This document shows, one piece after another, positions 1 to 9,207 of a DNA stretch of 64,000 nt (position 1 is its first letter; the number at the start of each line of letters is the position of its first letter). Origin of the DNA: Agrobacterium arsenijevicii (lineage in GTDB: Bacteria > Pseudomonadota > Alphaproteobacteria > Rhizobiales > Rhizobiaceae). A model generated the notes under the pieces. That model saw nothing but the letters and a program-made list of their open reading frames with translations. It did not search any database and was not told the origin of the DNA. The translations under genes were made by a program, and so were the position numbers. Location of the stretch: contig JWIT01000006.1 in NCBI GenBank assembly GCA_000949895.1, positions 124,001 through 188,000 of the forward strand, read 5' to 3'.

Positions 1-108
1 ATACTCCTTTGGACCATGGAGTAATTCGGAAATAGGCGGCCAACAAATTGAAATAGAGAATGAAATTCTATTTTCCGTCCAGCTATAAACCGCCGGTGAA
101 ATTTCTTC
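1..108. other. Intergenic stretch with two short inverted repeats
   Basis: No gene is visible before the DUF721 gene. Two inverted repeats are present: TACTCC (2-7) with GGAGTA (18-23), and AAATAGA (51-57) with TCTATTT (67-73). The second lies 36 bases past the stop of the minus-strand DUF721 gene and could help end its transcript, but it is AT-rich and weak. No promoter can be assigned. Confidence 0.4.
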
Positions 109-621
109 CTATTTCAAACCCGGCCGCGGTGGCTTCTTCTGCATGACCGCCGTGCCGAGCCTTTCCACTGCCTTGCGCAGCGCCTCGCTCTCTATGCCGT
201 CCATCATATCGTCAAGGCGCTTTGCCGCATCGCCGCGCAACGGCGGCGGCTTTCGCCTGCGGGTGACGGGCGGCGAGACCGGCTTCTGCACGATCCTGAT
301 CTGACGCACGGCCGGGAAGCCGAAAAAGCCGTTGATGCGGGCAATCAGTTCGCCCTGCGCATGGGTGAGAAACAGAGCGCGCGCGCCTTCGCAGGCAATC
401 GTCAACACGCCCGGCTGGTAACCGCCGCGATCCGGCCCCTCGTCGCGGCGCGGCCAAGTAATTTTCTCCGGCCGGGTGCAATCGGCAAAATCATCGCCGG
501 CGATCTCGTCCCACGAGCCGAGCAGCGCCGTGTTGATGCCCGCCCGTTTCGACAGGAGGGGATCCATGATGCCATTGGCTATTTCGGCGATCTGGATGAC
601 GCCTTTGCGTGGATATCGCAT
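109..621 (-). CDS. DUF721 (DciA-like) protein
   Basis: A 170-residue protein of the DUF721 family, which includes the DciA proteins that help load the replicative helicase in many bacteria lacking DnaC. The family signature is the N-terminal helical part with the phrase LLGSWDEIAG (about residues 34-43), followed by a beta-rich half containing GVLTIACEGARA. The C-terminal third is basic and proline-rich (RRRKPPPLRG, KKPPRPGLK), as expected of a DNA-contacting tail. It is divergent from mutY with about 100 bp between the two starts. The family call is firm. A helicase-loading role is inferred from family members, since rhizobial DUF721 proteins are diverse. I see no frameshift or truncation. 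Confidence 0.8.
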   Translation of the reverse strand: MRYPRKGVIQIAEIANGIMDPLLSKRAGINTALLGSWDEIAGDDFADCTRPEKITWPRRDEGPDRGGYQPGVLTIACEGARALFLTHAQGELIARINGFFGFPAVRQIRIVQKPVSPPVTRRRKPPPLRGDAAKRLDDMMDGIESEALRKAVERLGTAVMQKKPPRPGLK

Positions 622-719
622 TTTTCACTCGGGTTTCAGGACCGGACAGGCCCGGAGCTGCTTGATAGGTCGGTATGAATGGCCCAACTATAGGCCGAAT
701 CGAAGAGAAACGGCAAACC

Positions 720-1823
720 ATGCTTCAAAAAACCGCCCCGGCGCCTCAGGCGCAAATGCTGCTCGCATGGTATGACCGCCACCATCGCGAGCTGCCATGG
801 CGCACCTCTCCGGCCATGGCGACACAGGGAAAACGTGCCGATCCCTATCATGTCTGGCTGTCCGAAGTCATGCTTCAGCAGACGACGGTGCAGGCGGTCA
901 AACCCTACTTCCTGAAATTCCTCGCCGCCTGGCCTGATGTCAACGATCTGGCGGCGGCGCCGGTAGAGGATGTGATGGCCGCATGGGCCGGGCTTGGTTA
1001 TTACGCACGCGCCCGCAACCTTAAAAAATGCGCGGAAGCCGTGGCGAAAGAACATGGCGGCGTCTTTCCGGATACCGAAGAGGGCCTGAAGAAACTGCCC
1101 GGCATCGGCGATTATACGTCCGCTGCCGTAGCCGCCATCGCGTTTAACCGGCAGGCGGCGGTGATGGACGGCAATGTCGAGCGGGTCATTTCCCGCCTCT
1201 TTACCATCGATGCCCCCCTGCCCGGCTCGAAATCTGCCATGAAGGCCAAGGTGGCCGAACTCACTCCCGCAGACCGCCCCGGCGATTTTGCGCAGGCGAT
1301 GATGGATCTCGGCGCAACGATCTGCACGCCCAAGCGTCCGGCCTGCGCGCTCTGTCCGTTCAACGGTTGCTGTCTTGCGCTTGCCCATGACGAGCCGGAG
1401 CGTTTTCCGGTCAAGGCCGCAAAAAAGGCAAAACCGGTGCGGCTCGGTGCCGCCTTCGTGGCGGTGAATGCAAGCGGCGAAATCCTGCTCAGGCGGCGCA
1501 TCGAAAGTGGCCTTCTCGGCGGCATGACCGAGGTGCCGACAACGGCATGGACCGCCCGCGTGGATGGCGGCACCGATACCAGCCACGCGCCCTTTGCCGC
1601 CTCCTGGCAGGCGGCGGGTATCATCGTGCATGTCTTCACCCATTTCGAGCTGCGGCTCACGGTCTACCGTGCGCAGGTGCCGGACGGCCTTCGTACAGGC
1701 CCGGATGACGGATGGTGGGAGCCGGTTACAAATCTTGACGCACAAGCCTTGCCGACGGTGATGAAAAAAGTCATCGCCCAAGCTATTCCATCCGCATTCG
1801 ATGAAAGCAGGAAGTTTCGATGA
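720..1823 (+). CDS. mutY: A/G-specific adenine DNA glycosylase MutY
   Basis: Removes adenine mispaired with 8-oxoguanine or guanine in base excision repair. Counted from the start used here (367 aa), the catalytic Glu is E49 in SEVMLQQTT. The helix-hairpin-helix LPGIGDYTSAAV spans 126-137, and the catalytic Asp is D150 in VMDGNVERV. The iron-sulfur loop has C202, C209, C212 and C218 (C-X6-C-X2-C-X5-C). A C-terminal NUDIX-like 8-oxoG recognition domain begins near 240. An upstream ATG at 675 would add 15 residues. I prefer 720 because an AAGAG-type purine run sits about 10 bases before it and because the protein then begins like other MutY proteins. The stop overlaps the start of the next HAD gene (ATGA), so the two are probably co-transcribed. 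Confidence 0.95.
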   Translation: MLQKTAPAPQAQMLLAWYDRHHRELPWRTSPAMATQGKRADPYHVWLSEVMLQQTTVQAVKPYFLKFLAAWPDVNDLAAAPVEDVMAAWAGLGYYARARNLKKCAEAVAKEHGGVFPDTEEGLKKLPGIGDYTSAAVAAIAFNRQAAVMDGNVERVISRLFTIDAPLPGSKSAMKAKVAELTPADRPGDFAQAMMDLGATICTPKRPACALCPFNGCCLALAHDEPERFPVKAAKKAKPVRLGAAFVAVNASGEILLRRRIESGLLGGMTEVPTTAWTARVDGGTDTSHAPFAASWQAAGIIVHVFTHFELRLTVYRAQVPDGLRTGPDDGWWEPVTNLDAQALPTVMKKVIAQAIPSAFDESRKFR

Positions 1824-2431
1824 CCAAGATTGAGCATATCGTATTCGACATCGGCAAGGTACTGATCCACTACGATCCGCATATTCCCTACAGCCGTCTC
1901 ATTCCCGATGCCGACGAGCGCAAATGGTTCTTCGAAAACGTCTGCACCCATGACTGGAACCTCGAACAGGATCGCGGACGCCGCTGGGAAGACGCCGAGG
2001 CACTGCTGATGGAACGGTTTCCCGAGCGGGAAGAGCACATCCGCGCCTTCCGCAAGTTCTGGCACGAGATGGTCTCGCCTTCCTACGACGATAGCGTCGC
2101 GATCATGACCGGCCTGATCGACAGCGGCCACGACGTGACGATGCTGACCAATTTCGCCTCCGACACGTTTCGCGAGGCGCAGAAGATGTTCCCCTTCCTC
2201 ACCCTGCCACGCGGCGTGACGGTCTCTGGCGACGTGAAGCTGTTGAAACCGGATGTGGCGATCTACGAGCTGCATGCGAAGGAATTCGGCCTCAACCCCG
2301 CCGCCAGCATCTTCATCGACGATACGCTCGCCAATGTGGAAGGCGCCAAGGCCGCCGGCTGGCAGGCGCTGCATTTTACCGGGGCGGAAAAACTGCGGCA
2401 GGATTTGCGGGCCTACGGGATAGATGCCTGA
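1820..2431 (+). CDS. HAD-superfamily hydrolase, YihX-like
   Basis: A 203-residue HAD subfamily IA hydrolase. Motif I is FDIGKVL (about 9-15). The nucleophile Asp is present, but the second acid of the usual DxD is glycine, as in YihX-type and epoxide-hydrolase-like HADs (FDLGxV). Motif II is LTNFAS, motif III the lysine of LLKPDVAIYE, and motif IV FIDDTLANVEGAKAAG with two Asp. The cap is a short helical insert, which suits small phosphorylated substrates. The start codon overlaps the mutY stop by four bases, indicating translational coupling. The substrate is unknown. The loss of the second motif-I acid is typical of this subgroup and need not mean inactivity. Confidence 0.85.
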   Translation: MTKIEHIVFDIGKVLIHYDPHIPYSRLIPDADERKWFFENVCTHDWNLEQDRGRRWEDAEALLMERFPEREEHIRAFRKFWHEMVSPSYDDSVAIMTGLIDSGHDVTMLTNFASDTFREAQKMFPFLTLPRGVTVSGDVKLLKPDVAIYELHAKEFGLNPAASIFIDDTLANVEGAKAAGWQALHFTGAEKLRQDLRAYGIDA

Positions 2432-2441
2432 GAATGACAGA

Positions 2442-2468
2442 AAGGGCAGCTCCGGCGGAGCTGCCCTT
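2442..2468. terminator. Bidirectional terminator hairpin
   Basis: A perfect 12-bp stem, AAGGGCAGCTCC paired with GGAGCTGCCCTT around a GGC loop, lies between the convergent HAD and Do-protease genes. The minus-strand side continues into a short T-rich tract (CCCTTTCTGT). It probably ends both transcripts. Confidence 0.75.
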
Positions 2469-2494
2469 GTCCGGTTCTCACCAGAAATCACGTT

Positions 2495-4009
2495 TCAGCC
2501 ATTTGCAAAGGGCACGGCAAGGTAGGTCTGCGAATCGCCGCGCTGAACCAGAAACAGAACGGATTTGCGCCCGGCTTTCCCAGCCTGCGAAATGGCCGCT
2601 TTGGCTTCGCTTGCCGATTTCACCGCGGTCTGGTTGACCGAAACGATCACATCCCCCACCTGCAGACCGGCATTGGCGGCTGGTTTCGAAGGCGCGATGC
2701 TTTCAACCACCGTTCCGGTCTCGCCCTTCGGCAGGTTGAGAGCCTGCCGGATGGCCGGCGTTATGTCAGCCAGACCAAGACCGATCATTGGCAGGGATTG
2801 CGACGAGGCATCGCCCTGTTGCCCGCCGTTATCAGCGGCGGCCTGCCCGCCCTGGGGGTCGTTTCCGCCCACGGTGACAAGAAGGTCCCTATTCTCTCCC
2901 TGCCGCCAGACCGTGACATGCTCCTTCTGGCCAGGCGAGAGATCGGCGACCATGCGCGACAGGTCGCGCGGAGACTTGATCGCCTGCCCGTCAAGTGCGG
3001 TGATCACGTCACCGGTCTTTATGCCGGCACGGCCTGCCGGTGTATCGGTTTCAACCTTGGCGACCAGTGCGCCTTCCGCCGTCGCCAGCCCGATCGCGTT
3101 CGCCACATCCGGCGTCACCGGCTGTATCTGGACACCGATGAAACCGTGCCGGATCGAGCCGTCCTTCATGAGACGGACGACGACCTTTTGCGCCTGATCG
3201 GACGGAATGGCGAAACCGACACCGACGCTGCCGCCGTTTGGCGAATAGATCGCGGTGTTGATGCCAACCACCTGACCCTCGACATCGACCAGCGGGCCAC
3301 CGGAATTGCCGTGATTGATCGGTGCGTCGATCTGAATGAAGTCGTCATAGGGTCCGCTGTGCAGATCGCGGCCGCGGGCCGAAACGATGCCGGCGGTGAC
3401 CGTGGTGCCGATGCCGAACGGATTGCCGATGGCCAATATCTGATCGCCAGTTTTAAGCCTGTCGGAATCACCCCATGAAATGACCGGCAGGGGCTTGGGC
3501 GACGTGATCTTGACGACGGCGAGATCGGATTTCGCGTCGGCGCCGACAAGTGTGGCGGGAAGCTCCGTGCCATCATCCAGCGTCACCTTGATGGAGGTGG
3601 CATTGTCGATGACGTGATTGTTGGTGACGATGTAGCCGTCCGGCGAGATGATGAAACCGGATCCCAGTGCCTCCGTCTGCTGCGACGGTTGTTGCTTGGG
3701 TTGCTGCTGCGGCAGGGGAATACCCTGCTCACCGAAGAACTGGCGGAACTGCTCCTCGAACGGGGTGGTATCGTCCGTCGCCTGCTTCTGCGTTTTCATT
3801 TCAGTGGTGATCGTCACCACCGCCGGTTTGTCGGCGGCGACGATACCCGCGAAGGAACCGCCGGATGTTACCGGGCCGGGGACGGCCGACAATCCGGCCT
3901 GGGCATAAGCGGGCGTGTTGTGCAGGAAAATAGGCATCGCAAGCGGTGCGGCAATAAAGGCTGCACCAAGCAAAGCTGCGATGCGATATCTGCGAAGAAT
4001 ACTGGGCAT
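2495..4009 (-). CDS. Do/DegP-type periplasmic serine protease
   Basis: A 504-residue HtrA-family protease that degrades or refolds damaged envelope proteins in the periplasm. A signal peptide covers about residues 1-37 (hydrophobic core AALLGAAFIAAPLAMPIFL, ending AYAQA). The chymotrypsin-like domain carries the triad H132 (TNNHVID), D162 (SDLAVV) and S236 (GNSGGPL). Two PDZ domains follow, near 290-380 and 410-500. A Q/P-rich segment near 100-112 corresponds to the regulatory LA-loop region. An in-frame ATG 69 bases upstream exists, but AAGGA eight bases before the start used here, and the signal peptide it opens, decide for this one. Rhizobia carry several DegP paralogs, so I leave the symbol empty. 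Confidence 0.93.
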   Translation of the reverse strand: MPSILRRYRIAALLGAAFIAAPLAMPIFLHNTPAYAQAGLSAVPGPVTSGGSFAGIVAADKPAVVTITTEMKTQKQATDDTTPFEEQFRQFFGEQGIPLPQQQPKQQPSQQTEALGSGFIISPDGYIVTNNHVIDNATSIKVTLDDGTELPATLVGADAKSDLAVVKITSPKPLPVISWGDSDRLKTGDQILAIGNPFGIGTTVTAGIVSARGRDLHSGPYDDFIQIDAPINHGNSGGPLVDVEGQVVGINTAIYSPNGGSVGVGFAIPSDQAQKVVVRLMKDGSIRHGFIGVQIQPVTPDVANAIGLATAEGALVAKVETDTPAGRAGIKTGDVITALDGQAIKSPRDLSRMVADLSPGQKEHVTVWRQGENRDLLVTVGGNDPQGGQAAADNGGQQGDASSQSLPMIGLGLADITPAIRQALNLPKGETGTVVESIAPSKPAANAGLQVGDVIVSVNQTAVKSASEAKAAISQAGKAGRKSVLFLVQRGDSQTYLAVPFANG

Positions 4010-4183
4010 GACGTTTTTCCTTTCAGGGACTTGCCCACGGCCCTGGCCGTCAGGGGAGCAGACTGAGCCGCACCCCATTCAGCCGTTCAGGCGCATGGTT
4101 TTTTGAGTTTCCAATCGTTCTTTCGAAATCCGCGCAGCCCTTGGGGTCAATCCTGAAGGCGGGAGAGCGGGTTCGTGCCCAGG

Positions 4184-4660
4184 TCAGCTCATGCGGACGA
4201 TGTTCCGATCAAGTTGCCGGACTTCGTTCTGGAGGGTGGCAAATGCCTTCATGGGAATATAGCCACCATGCATGTCGGCGGTTTTCAGCGCCTGGGTACG
4301 GATTGCGGAAGATTCATTTTCGAGCCTGTTGAAAGCGCTTGCGCTCAACCTGGCCTGCTGGCGTTCGAAATCGATCCGGTGGTCGGCGACACGAAGCTCA
4401 TGAAGTACACGGACCAGATGCGGCCTCTGCCCGTAAGCGGCGGGGGCGGTATAGTTCATGGACATATCATTCATGAACATGTCGTCATCGTTATGGCGGA
4501 AGAAATGTCTCCCACCCCGGTCGAAGTCGTGGGAGCGTTCGCCATGCATTCCACCGGAGCCGGAATGCTCACCGTGCGAATGTCCGTCCGCGAAAGCGCC
4601 GCCCGTGGCGGTCGCCAGAATGAAGGCTGTTATTGTGACTGTCTTGAAAAGCGAGCGCAT
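4184..4660 (-). CDS. Secreted His/Met-rich small protein
   Basis: A 158-residue protein I do not recognise. Residues 1-24 form a clear signal peptide (basic start, hydrophobic TITAFILATATGG, cleavage near AFADG). The mature N-terminus is rich in His, Met, Asp and Gly (GHSHGEHSGSGGMHGERSHD, then NDDDMFMNDMSMN). The C-terminal half (about 85-158) is predicted helical with many Arg/Glu/Gln and no Cys. This resembles small periplasmic metal-binding or metal-sensing proteins, but there is no copper or efflux gene beside it. The gene stands alone, with a stop about 100 bp before the region upstream of the Do protease. It is coded in typical chromosomal composition. Export is well supported; metal binding is inferred. 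Confidence 0.75.
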   Translation of the reverse strand: MRSLFKTVTITAFILATATGGAFADGHSHGEHSGSGGMHGERSHDFDRGGRHFFRHNDDDMFMNDMSMNYTAPAAYGQRPHLVRVLHELRVADHRIDFERQQARLSASAFNRLENESSAIRTQALKTADMHGGYIPMKAFATLQNEVRQLDRNIVRMS

Positions 4661-4904
4661 GGCACGCCTCCTTGTTCATCGCAGGTAATGGCCCACGAAT
4701 CCGGCTGTCTCGCATCGTCGCGTCGCGATCCTGTTTAATCGCCGGCGACACTCAGCCTGGAAGAATATGTACTCCCCGCCATGTATAGCGTCACGTTAAT
4801 CTTCCGTAACGCGCAGGACATCTATTGTTAAGGCTGGGGAATTCGTCTTGGCCGGACGGGCCGCCATAAAGGGCTGATGAAAGTGCGCGGAGCCCAAAAG
4901 AAGT

Positions 4905-5002
4905 TGGCGCAGGCGGAAATGGCGGTCTCCGGCCTGCGCCAGTCCTGCCGCAAGCGGCATGGGACAGCAATGTTTTCGTGAATATCCGAACCGGATTTTC
5001 AC
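4905..5002. ncRNA. Candidate structured RNA: three hairpins in tandem
   Basis: Three inverted repeats follow one another. TGGCGCAGGC (4905-4914) pairs with GCCTGCGCCA (4932-4941). TGCCGC (4946-4951) pairs with GCGGCA (4954-4959) across two bases. GTGAATATCCG (4978-4988) pairs with CGGATTTTCAC (4992-5002) with one mismatch. On the minus strand the first stem is followed by ACTTCTTTTG, a fair intrinsic-terminator tail, so a minus-strand small RNA of roughly 100-180 nt is possible. No promoter could be fixed and no known family is recognised. Confidence 0.35.
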
Positions 5003-5080
5003 AACCATTGCTTTGCGTCAGACTTTATGACCGTTCTCTTGCGCGAAACTTGTCTGGCTAAATTTAGATGTGCGAATATA

Positions 5081-5112
5081 CCAACGCCCGACACCGAGGT
5101 GCCGGGCGTTGG
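5081..5112 (-). terminator. Probable ccrM terminator hairpin
   Basis: CCAACGCCCG (5081-5090) pairs with CGGGCGTTGG (5103-5112). An inner CACC/GGTG stem lies beyond a single mismatch. It sits about 100 bases downstream of the ccrM stop. The minus-strand tail is TATATTC, only moderately T-rich, so a processing or bidirectional role is also possible. Confidence 0.55.
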
Positions 5113-5213
5113 TCGTTCTCCATCCGGGACTGAAGGTACTAAACCGGGTGGAGACGTATGCTGACAATGGCGGGCGGTGGATCGTTGCCTTCAGCCTTTA
5201 GGGCTTTTGACTA

Positions 5214-6392
<1,179 letters not shown>

Positions 6393-6394
6393 TT

Positions 6395-6414
6395 ATGGTT
6401 ACCGAAGATGGTTA
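6395..6414 (-). promoter_or_regulatory. Tandem TAACCAT repeats upstream of ccrM
   Basis: On the minus strand TAACCAT occurs twice (6408-6414 and 6395-6401) with a 13-base pitch, 24-43 bases before the ccrM start. It resembles the CtrA half-site TTAACCAT known from alphaproteobacterial cell-cycle promoters, but lacks the first T. CtrA control of ccrM is established in Caulobacter; binding here is inferred. Confidence 0.45.
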
Positions 6415-6591
6415 TCAAAGCCTGAACAAGTCACGGAAAATGCAAAATAAATGGCAATTACGCCCTGTTCGCCGGATTTGCGGCGGCGGGCGGGGAACCT
6501 GAAGTCGCGCAAAAACGTTGTGCACAACGGGTTGTCCTGTTCCGTATATTGGTGCGGCAGGAAGACCGGCAATTCAGGGGGTAATTCGCAA

Positions 6592-7671
6592 ATGGGGTCC
6601 ATGACGAAAATCATTTCCGCCGTTCTCCTCGTGGCCACGCTGCCGTCACCATTGTGGGCGCAGCAGCCGGCAGCGCAATTTAACGTCGTCACCGATGCGA
6701 TGCTGTTCGATGGCGGCCCCTCGCTCGGCAACAGCGACCGGGTGCGGTGGGATTTTTACAAGGCCGACCGGGCCGGAGCGCGCAGCGATGTCAATGCCGG
6801 CGGCTCCTACGACGCCACTTTCGAGGCGAAGCTGCCCGCGGGCAAATATGTCGCCGTGGCGGCGCTGGGCAACATCCGCCGCGAAATACCCTTCGAGGTG
6901 AAGGACGGAAGCGTAGCAAGGCCAAAAGCGAATTTCGACGCGGCGGAACTGACGGTGGTGCCGAAACGCAGCCCCGGCGGCGATGTGGAAAGCCAGGCGA
7001 AAACCGAAATCACCAAGGGTGACTTCAAGGACAGCGTCTACGGCCAGAATGCGACCTTCGTGCCGGCGGGCGAAGTCCTGCTCACCGGCAGCATCGGCCC
7101 GGCCCGCGCGCAGGAAACCCTTGCCATCAAGGCTGGCGAGACCACCAGCCACGAGCTTGTCATCCCGAGCGGCGTAGTCATCGCCCGGGCGGTCTATGCC
7201 GATGGCGGCAAGGCGGTGGAGACGGACGACATCCGTTTCGAGGCGCTTTCCGCCAAGGAGACACTTGATGGCACCCGCCAGACCATCAACGGCACTTACG
7301 GCACCGGCAAGACCATGGAGATGCCCGCTGGCGATTTCGTGATGCGTGCGCGTCTGGGCAAGGTCACAGTGGAGCAGCCCTTCACCGTGACGGCCGGCAA
7401 ACGCACAGAGATCAACGTCAACCTCGATGCGGGCGTTCTGGCGATCACAGCTCCGGGCGCGGAGCGGATCGATATCGTCGAAACGACCAAAGACCTTCAG
7501 GGCACGCAAAAGGAGATTTCCGGCCGTTACGGCACCCGGCATCAGGAGACGCTGCATCCCGGCGACTATTCGGTGAAGGTGAGCTATGACCAGAAATCCG
7601 GCCGCGACCCGAAGGAGATCAAGGCGACGGTCAAGGCCGCCGAGAGAACCGAGACGAATGTGCCGGAGTAG
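6592..7671 (+). CDS. Secreted protein of repeated beta-sandwich-like modules
   Basis: A 359-residue exported protein without a name I recognise. AGGGGGT nine bases before the ATG fixes the start and excludes a 47-codon upstream extension. Residues 1-25 are a signal peptide (KIISAVLLVATLPSPLWAQ). The rest is built from about four related modules with the pattern xGxYGTxxxxxxxPAGDFxxxxxxGxxxxxxxFxVxAG: GSYDATFEAKLPAGKY, VYGQNATFVPAGEVLL, GTYGTGKTMEMPAGDF and GRYGTRHQETLHPGDY. These look like carboxypeptidase-regulatory or PEGA-like beta folds that often bind surface polymers. No transmembrane segment or lipobox follows. Its 3' end overlaps the convergent DUF1284 gene by about 40 bases. The function is unknown. 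Confidence 0.75.
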   Translation: MGSMTKIISAVLLVATLPSPLWAQQPAAQFNVVTDAMLFDGGPSLGNSDRVRWDFYKADRAGARSDVNAGGSYDATFEAKLPAGKYVAVAALGNIRREIPFEVKDGSVARPKANFDAAELTVVPKRSPGGDVESQAKTEITKGDFKDSVYGQNATFVPAGEVLLTGSIGPARAQETLAIKAGETTSHELVIPSGVVIARAVYADGGKAVETDDIRFEALSAKETLDGTRQTINGTYGTGKTMEMPAGDFVMRARLGKVTVEQPFTVTAGKRTEINVNLDAGVLAITAPGAERIDIVETTKDLQGTQKEISGRYGTRHQETLHPGDYSVKVSYDQKSGRDPKEIKATVKAAERTETNVPE

Positions 7672-8128
7672 GTGCAAGCCGCTGCCCGGTTGGGCGCGCC
7701 GGCGGCTCGCCAATCTTCACGCCAGTGAATCCTGATGCCGCGATACGATCGCACAGCCTTATCCACTGGCAACCGCGACAGGCCTGCCGGATGTCTCCGG
7801 CGGCGAAGGCCAGACGCATTTTCGCCAGCAGCTCCGGCGTTGCCGGCAGCCGCTTTCCGGCAGTGATTGTCTCGTTCAAAAGCGTCGAAACCGAAAGCCG
7901 GGCCGCCTCGTCCCTCTGCACCACGCCCTCGTTGAAACAGTGGGCATGGCTTTCGCACAACAGGCCGACGCAGATATCGTCAGGGCCATCCACCAGCTCG
8001 ATATCTTCCTCGCCCGCATTCAGGCGGGCTGCGACACGATCGTAATTTTCGACGAAGCCGGACGTGTATCCCTTCCCGACATAGGTCAGCATGCAGAGAA
8101 GGTGATGGGGGCGAAGGCGGACCGTCAC
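7631..8128 (-). CDS. DUF1284 Cys-rich protein
   Basis: A 165-residue DUF1284 protein, recognised from its opening (VRLRPHHLLCMLTYVGKGYT) and its cysteine pattern. Cys are at 12, 53, 58, 64, 117, 120 and 126, giving C-X4-C-X5-C and C-X2-C-X5-C clusters that could bind an iron-sulfur centre or zinc. Two His (8, 9) beside C12 are also conserved in what I remember of the family. There is no signal peptide, so it is cytoplasmic. No reaction is established for the family, to my knowledge. The C-terminal 25 residues (PPARPTGQRLAPTPAHSSRF) are low complexity. They run into the convergent neighbour's coding region. Confidence 0.75.
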   Translation of the reverse strand: MTVRLRPHHLLCMLTYVGKGYTSGFVENYDRVAARLNAGEEDIELVDGPDDICVGLLCESHAHCFNEGVVQRDEAARLSVSTLLNETITAGKRLPATPELLAKMRLAFAAGDIRQACRGCQWIRLCDRIAASGFTGVKIGEPPARPTGQRLAPTPAHSSRFSRRP

Positions 8129-8307
8129 AGGGCGCGTTTCCGATGAAGGAAACAGATCAGCGGACAGAGGAAAAATCTGCTCCGTGATTTCGCCGTATCA
8201 GCTGCCATCCATGCTCCCTTCGCAAACCGCGGATCGTCATCGCGGGCGGATATCGATAACCGACTTTTCCGGCGGAGTCCAAACCAGCGCAGCCGATAGC
8301 CTCCGGC

Positions 8308-8988
8308 CTATCCGACAATCGCGAAGGCGTCGTGCACCGAGCCGGAAGAGGTGCGGATCGCCTTGCGGCCGATCCATTGCACATGGCCGTCGAGGATGCG
8401 CACCGCCTCCTCTGCACGGCCGCCGCGCAATGCGTCGAGGATCGCGCGGTGATCGGTATCGGTGCGGCGCTCCCAGCCGGCCCGCCAGGCGGAAAACAGA
8501 AACCGGGCGCTCGCCGCATGCAGGCCGTCGATCGCCTCCATCAGGCGCGGCATGTTGCAGGGCGCGGTGATGAGGCGGTGGAAGCGGCGATTGGCCTCCT
8601 CCCAGTGCTGCACGTCAACCGCGCTATCACCTTCGAGCGTCGCGGCCTCCGCCTGGTCGAGAATGGCTGAAGTCATGTTGGGAATGGCGTGACGCAGCGC
8701 CAGAACCTCAAGGGCTGCGCGCATTTCCGCCACCTCGCGCACATCGGCAAGGCCGAAATCCGCAACCCGCACACCACGGCGCGGAATGCTCGCCGCCAGC
8801 CCCTGCGCCTCCAGCCGGCGGAATGCCTCGCGCACCGGCACATGCGAGGCGCCGAATTCGGCCGCGATATGATCCTGCCTCAGGCGTTCGCCCGGCGACA
8901 GCTCACCGCGAACGATACGGTCGGCGAGCGTGCGGCTGATGCGTGCGGCAATGGTGTCTTCGGGCGCGGTTTTCACTGTCTTGGGCAT
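8308..8988 (-). CDS. GntR-family regulator (FCD/FadR type)
   Basis: A 226-residue transcription regulator. The N-terminal winged helix covers about 10-75, with the recognition region AAEFGASHVPVREAFRRLEA, where VPVREAFRRL is the family hallmark. The C-terminal helical FCD ligand domain follows, including AALEVLALRHA and metal-site-like residues such as the His of FHRLI and DGHVQW. An upstream extension of 65 codons is open but lacks the family's sequence. The start used has GGGA eight bases upstream. It is divergent from a HAD phosphatase across about 220 bp that contain the 10-bp palindrome CAACCGGTTG (9126-9135), a possible operator. FCD regulators sense small organic acids; the ligand is unknown. 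Confidence 0.88.
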   Translation of the reverse strand: MPKTVKTAPEDTIAARISRTLADRIVRGELSPGERLRQDHIAAEFGASHVPVREAFRRLEAQGLAASIPRRGVRVADFGLADVREVAEMRAALEVLALRHAIPNMTSAILDQAEAATLEGDSAVDVQHWEEANRRFHRLITAPCNMPRLMEAIDGLHAASARFLFSAWRAGWERRTDTDHRAILDALRGGRAEEAVRILDGHVQWIGRKAIRTSSGSVHDAFAIVG

Positions 8989-9207
8989 AACATCCCATAA
9001 CGCATATGGCGCGAATGTGTGTAGAAGTTTTTGCGCGAAAGAGCTGGGCGAAACCAAATATTCAAGGCGGCACAGCCGCTTACACAAGCCCGACCAAGCT
9101 ATGAGCCTGATGGACCCTTGCGGACCAACCGGTTGAGCTTGGCGCGGACTTGGGCTAAAAGCCCCGGCATCACTTTCTTCCAAACAAATTCGATACAGGG
9201 AGCGCCC

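Larger units (their letters stand above)
4661..5213. other. 553-bp gene-free gap next to ccrM
   Basis: No convincing protein gene. A 70-codon frame (4796-5008, minus) has no ribosome-binding site and an unlikely composition. The gap contains three consecutive stem-forming inverted repeats (4905-5002) and a strong hairpin (5081-5112), listed separately. The upstream region of the His-rich secreted protein (start 4660) must also lie here. Confidence 0.6.

Noticed and set aside
636..1781. A 381-codon minus-strand frame over mutY
   Set aside because: Antisense of mutY; the repetitive Arg/His/Gly composition marks it as a shadow.
4796..5008. A 70-codon frame in the gap beside ccrM
   Set aside because: No ribosome-binding site and no recognisable sequence; it runs through the stem-forming repeats, which explain the region better.
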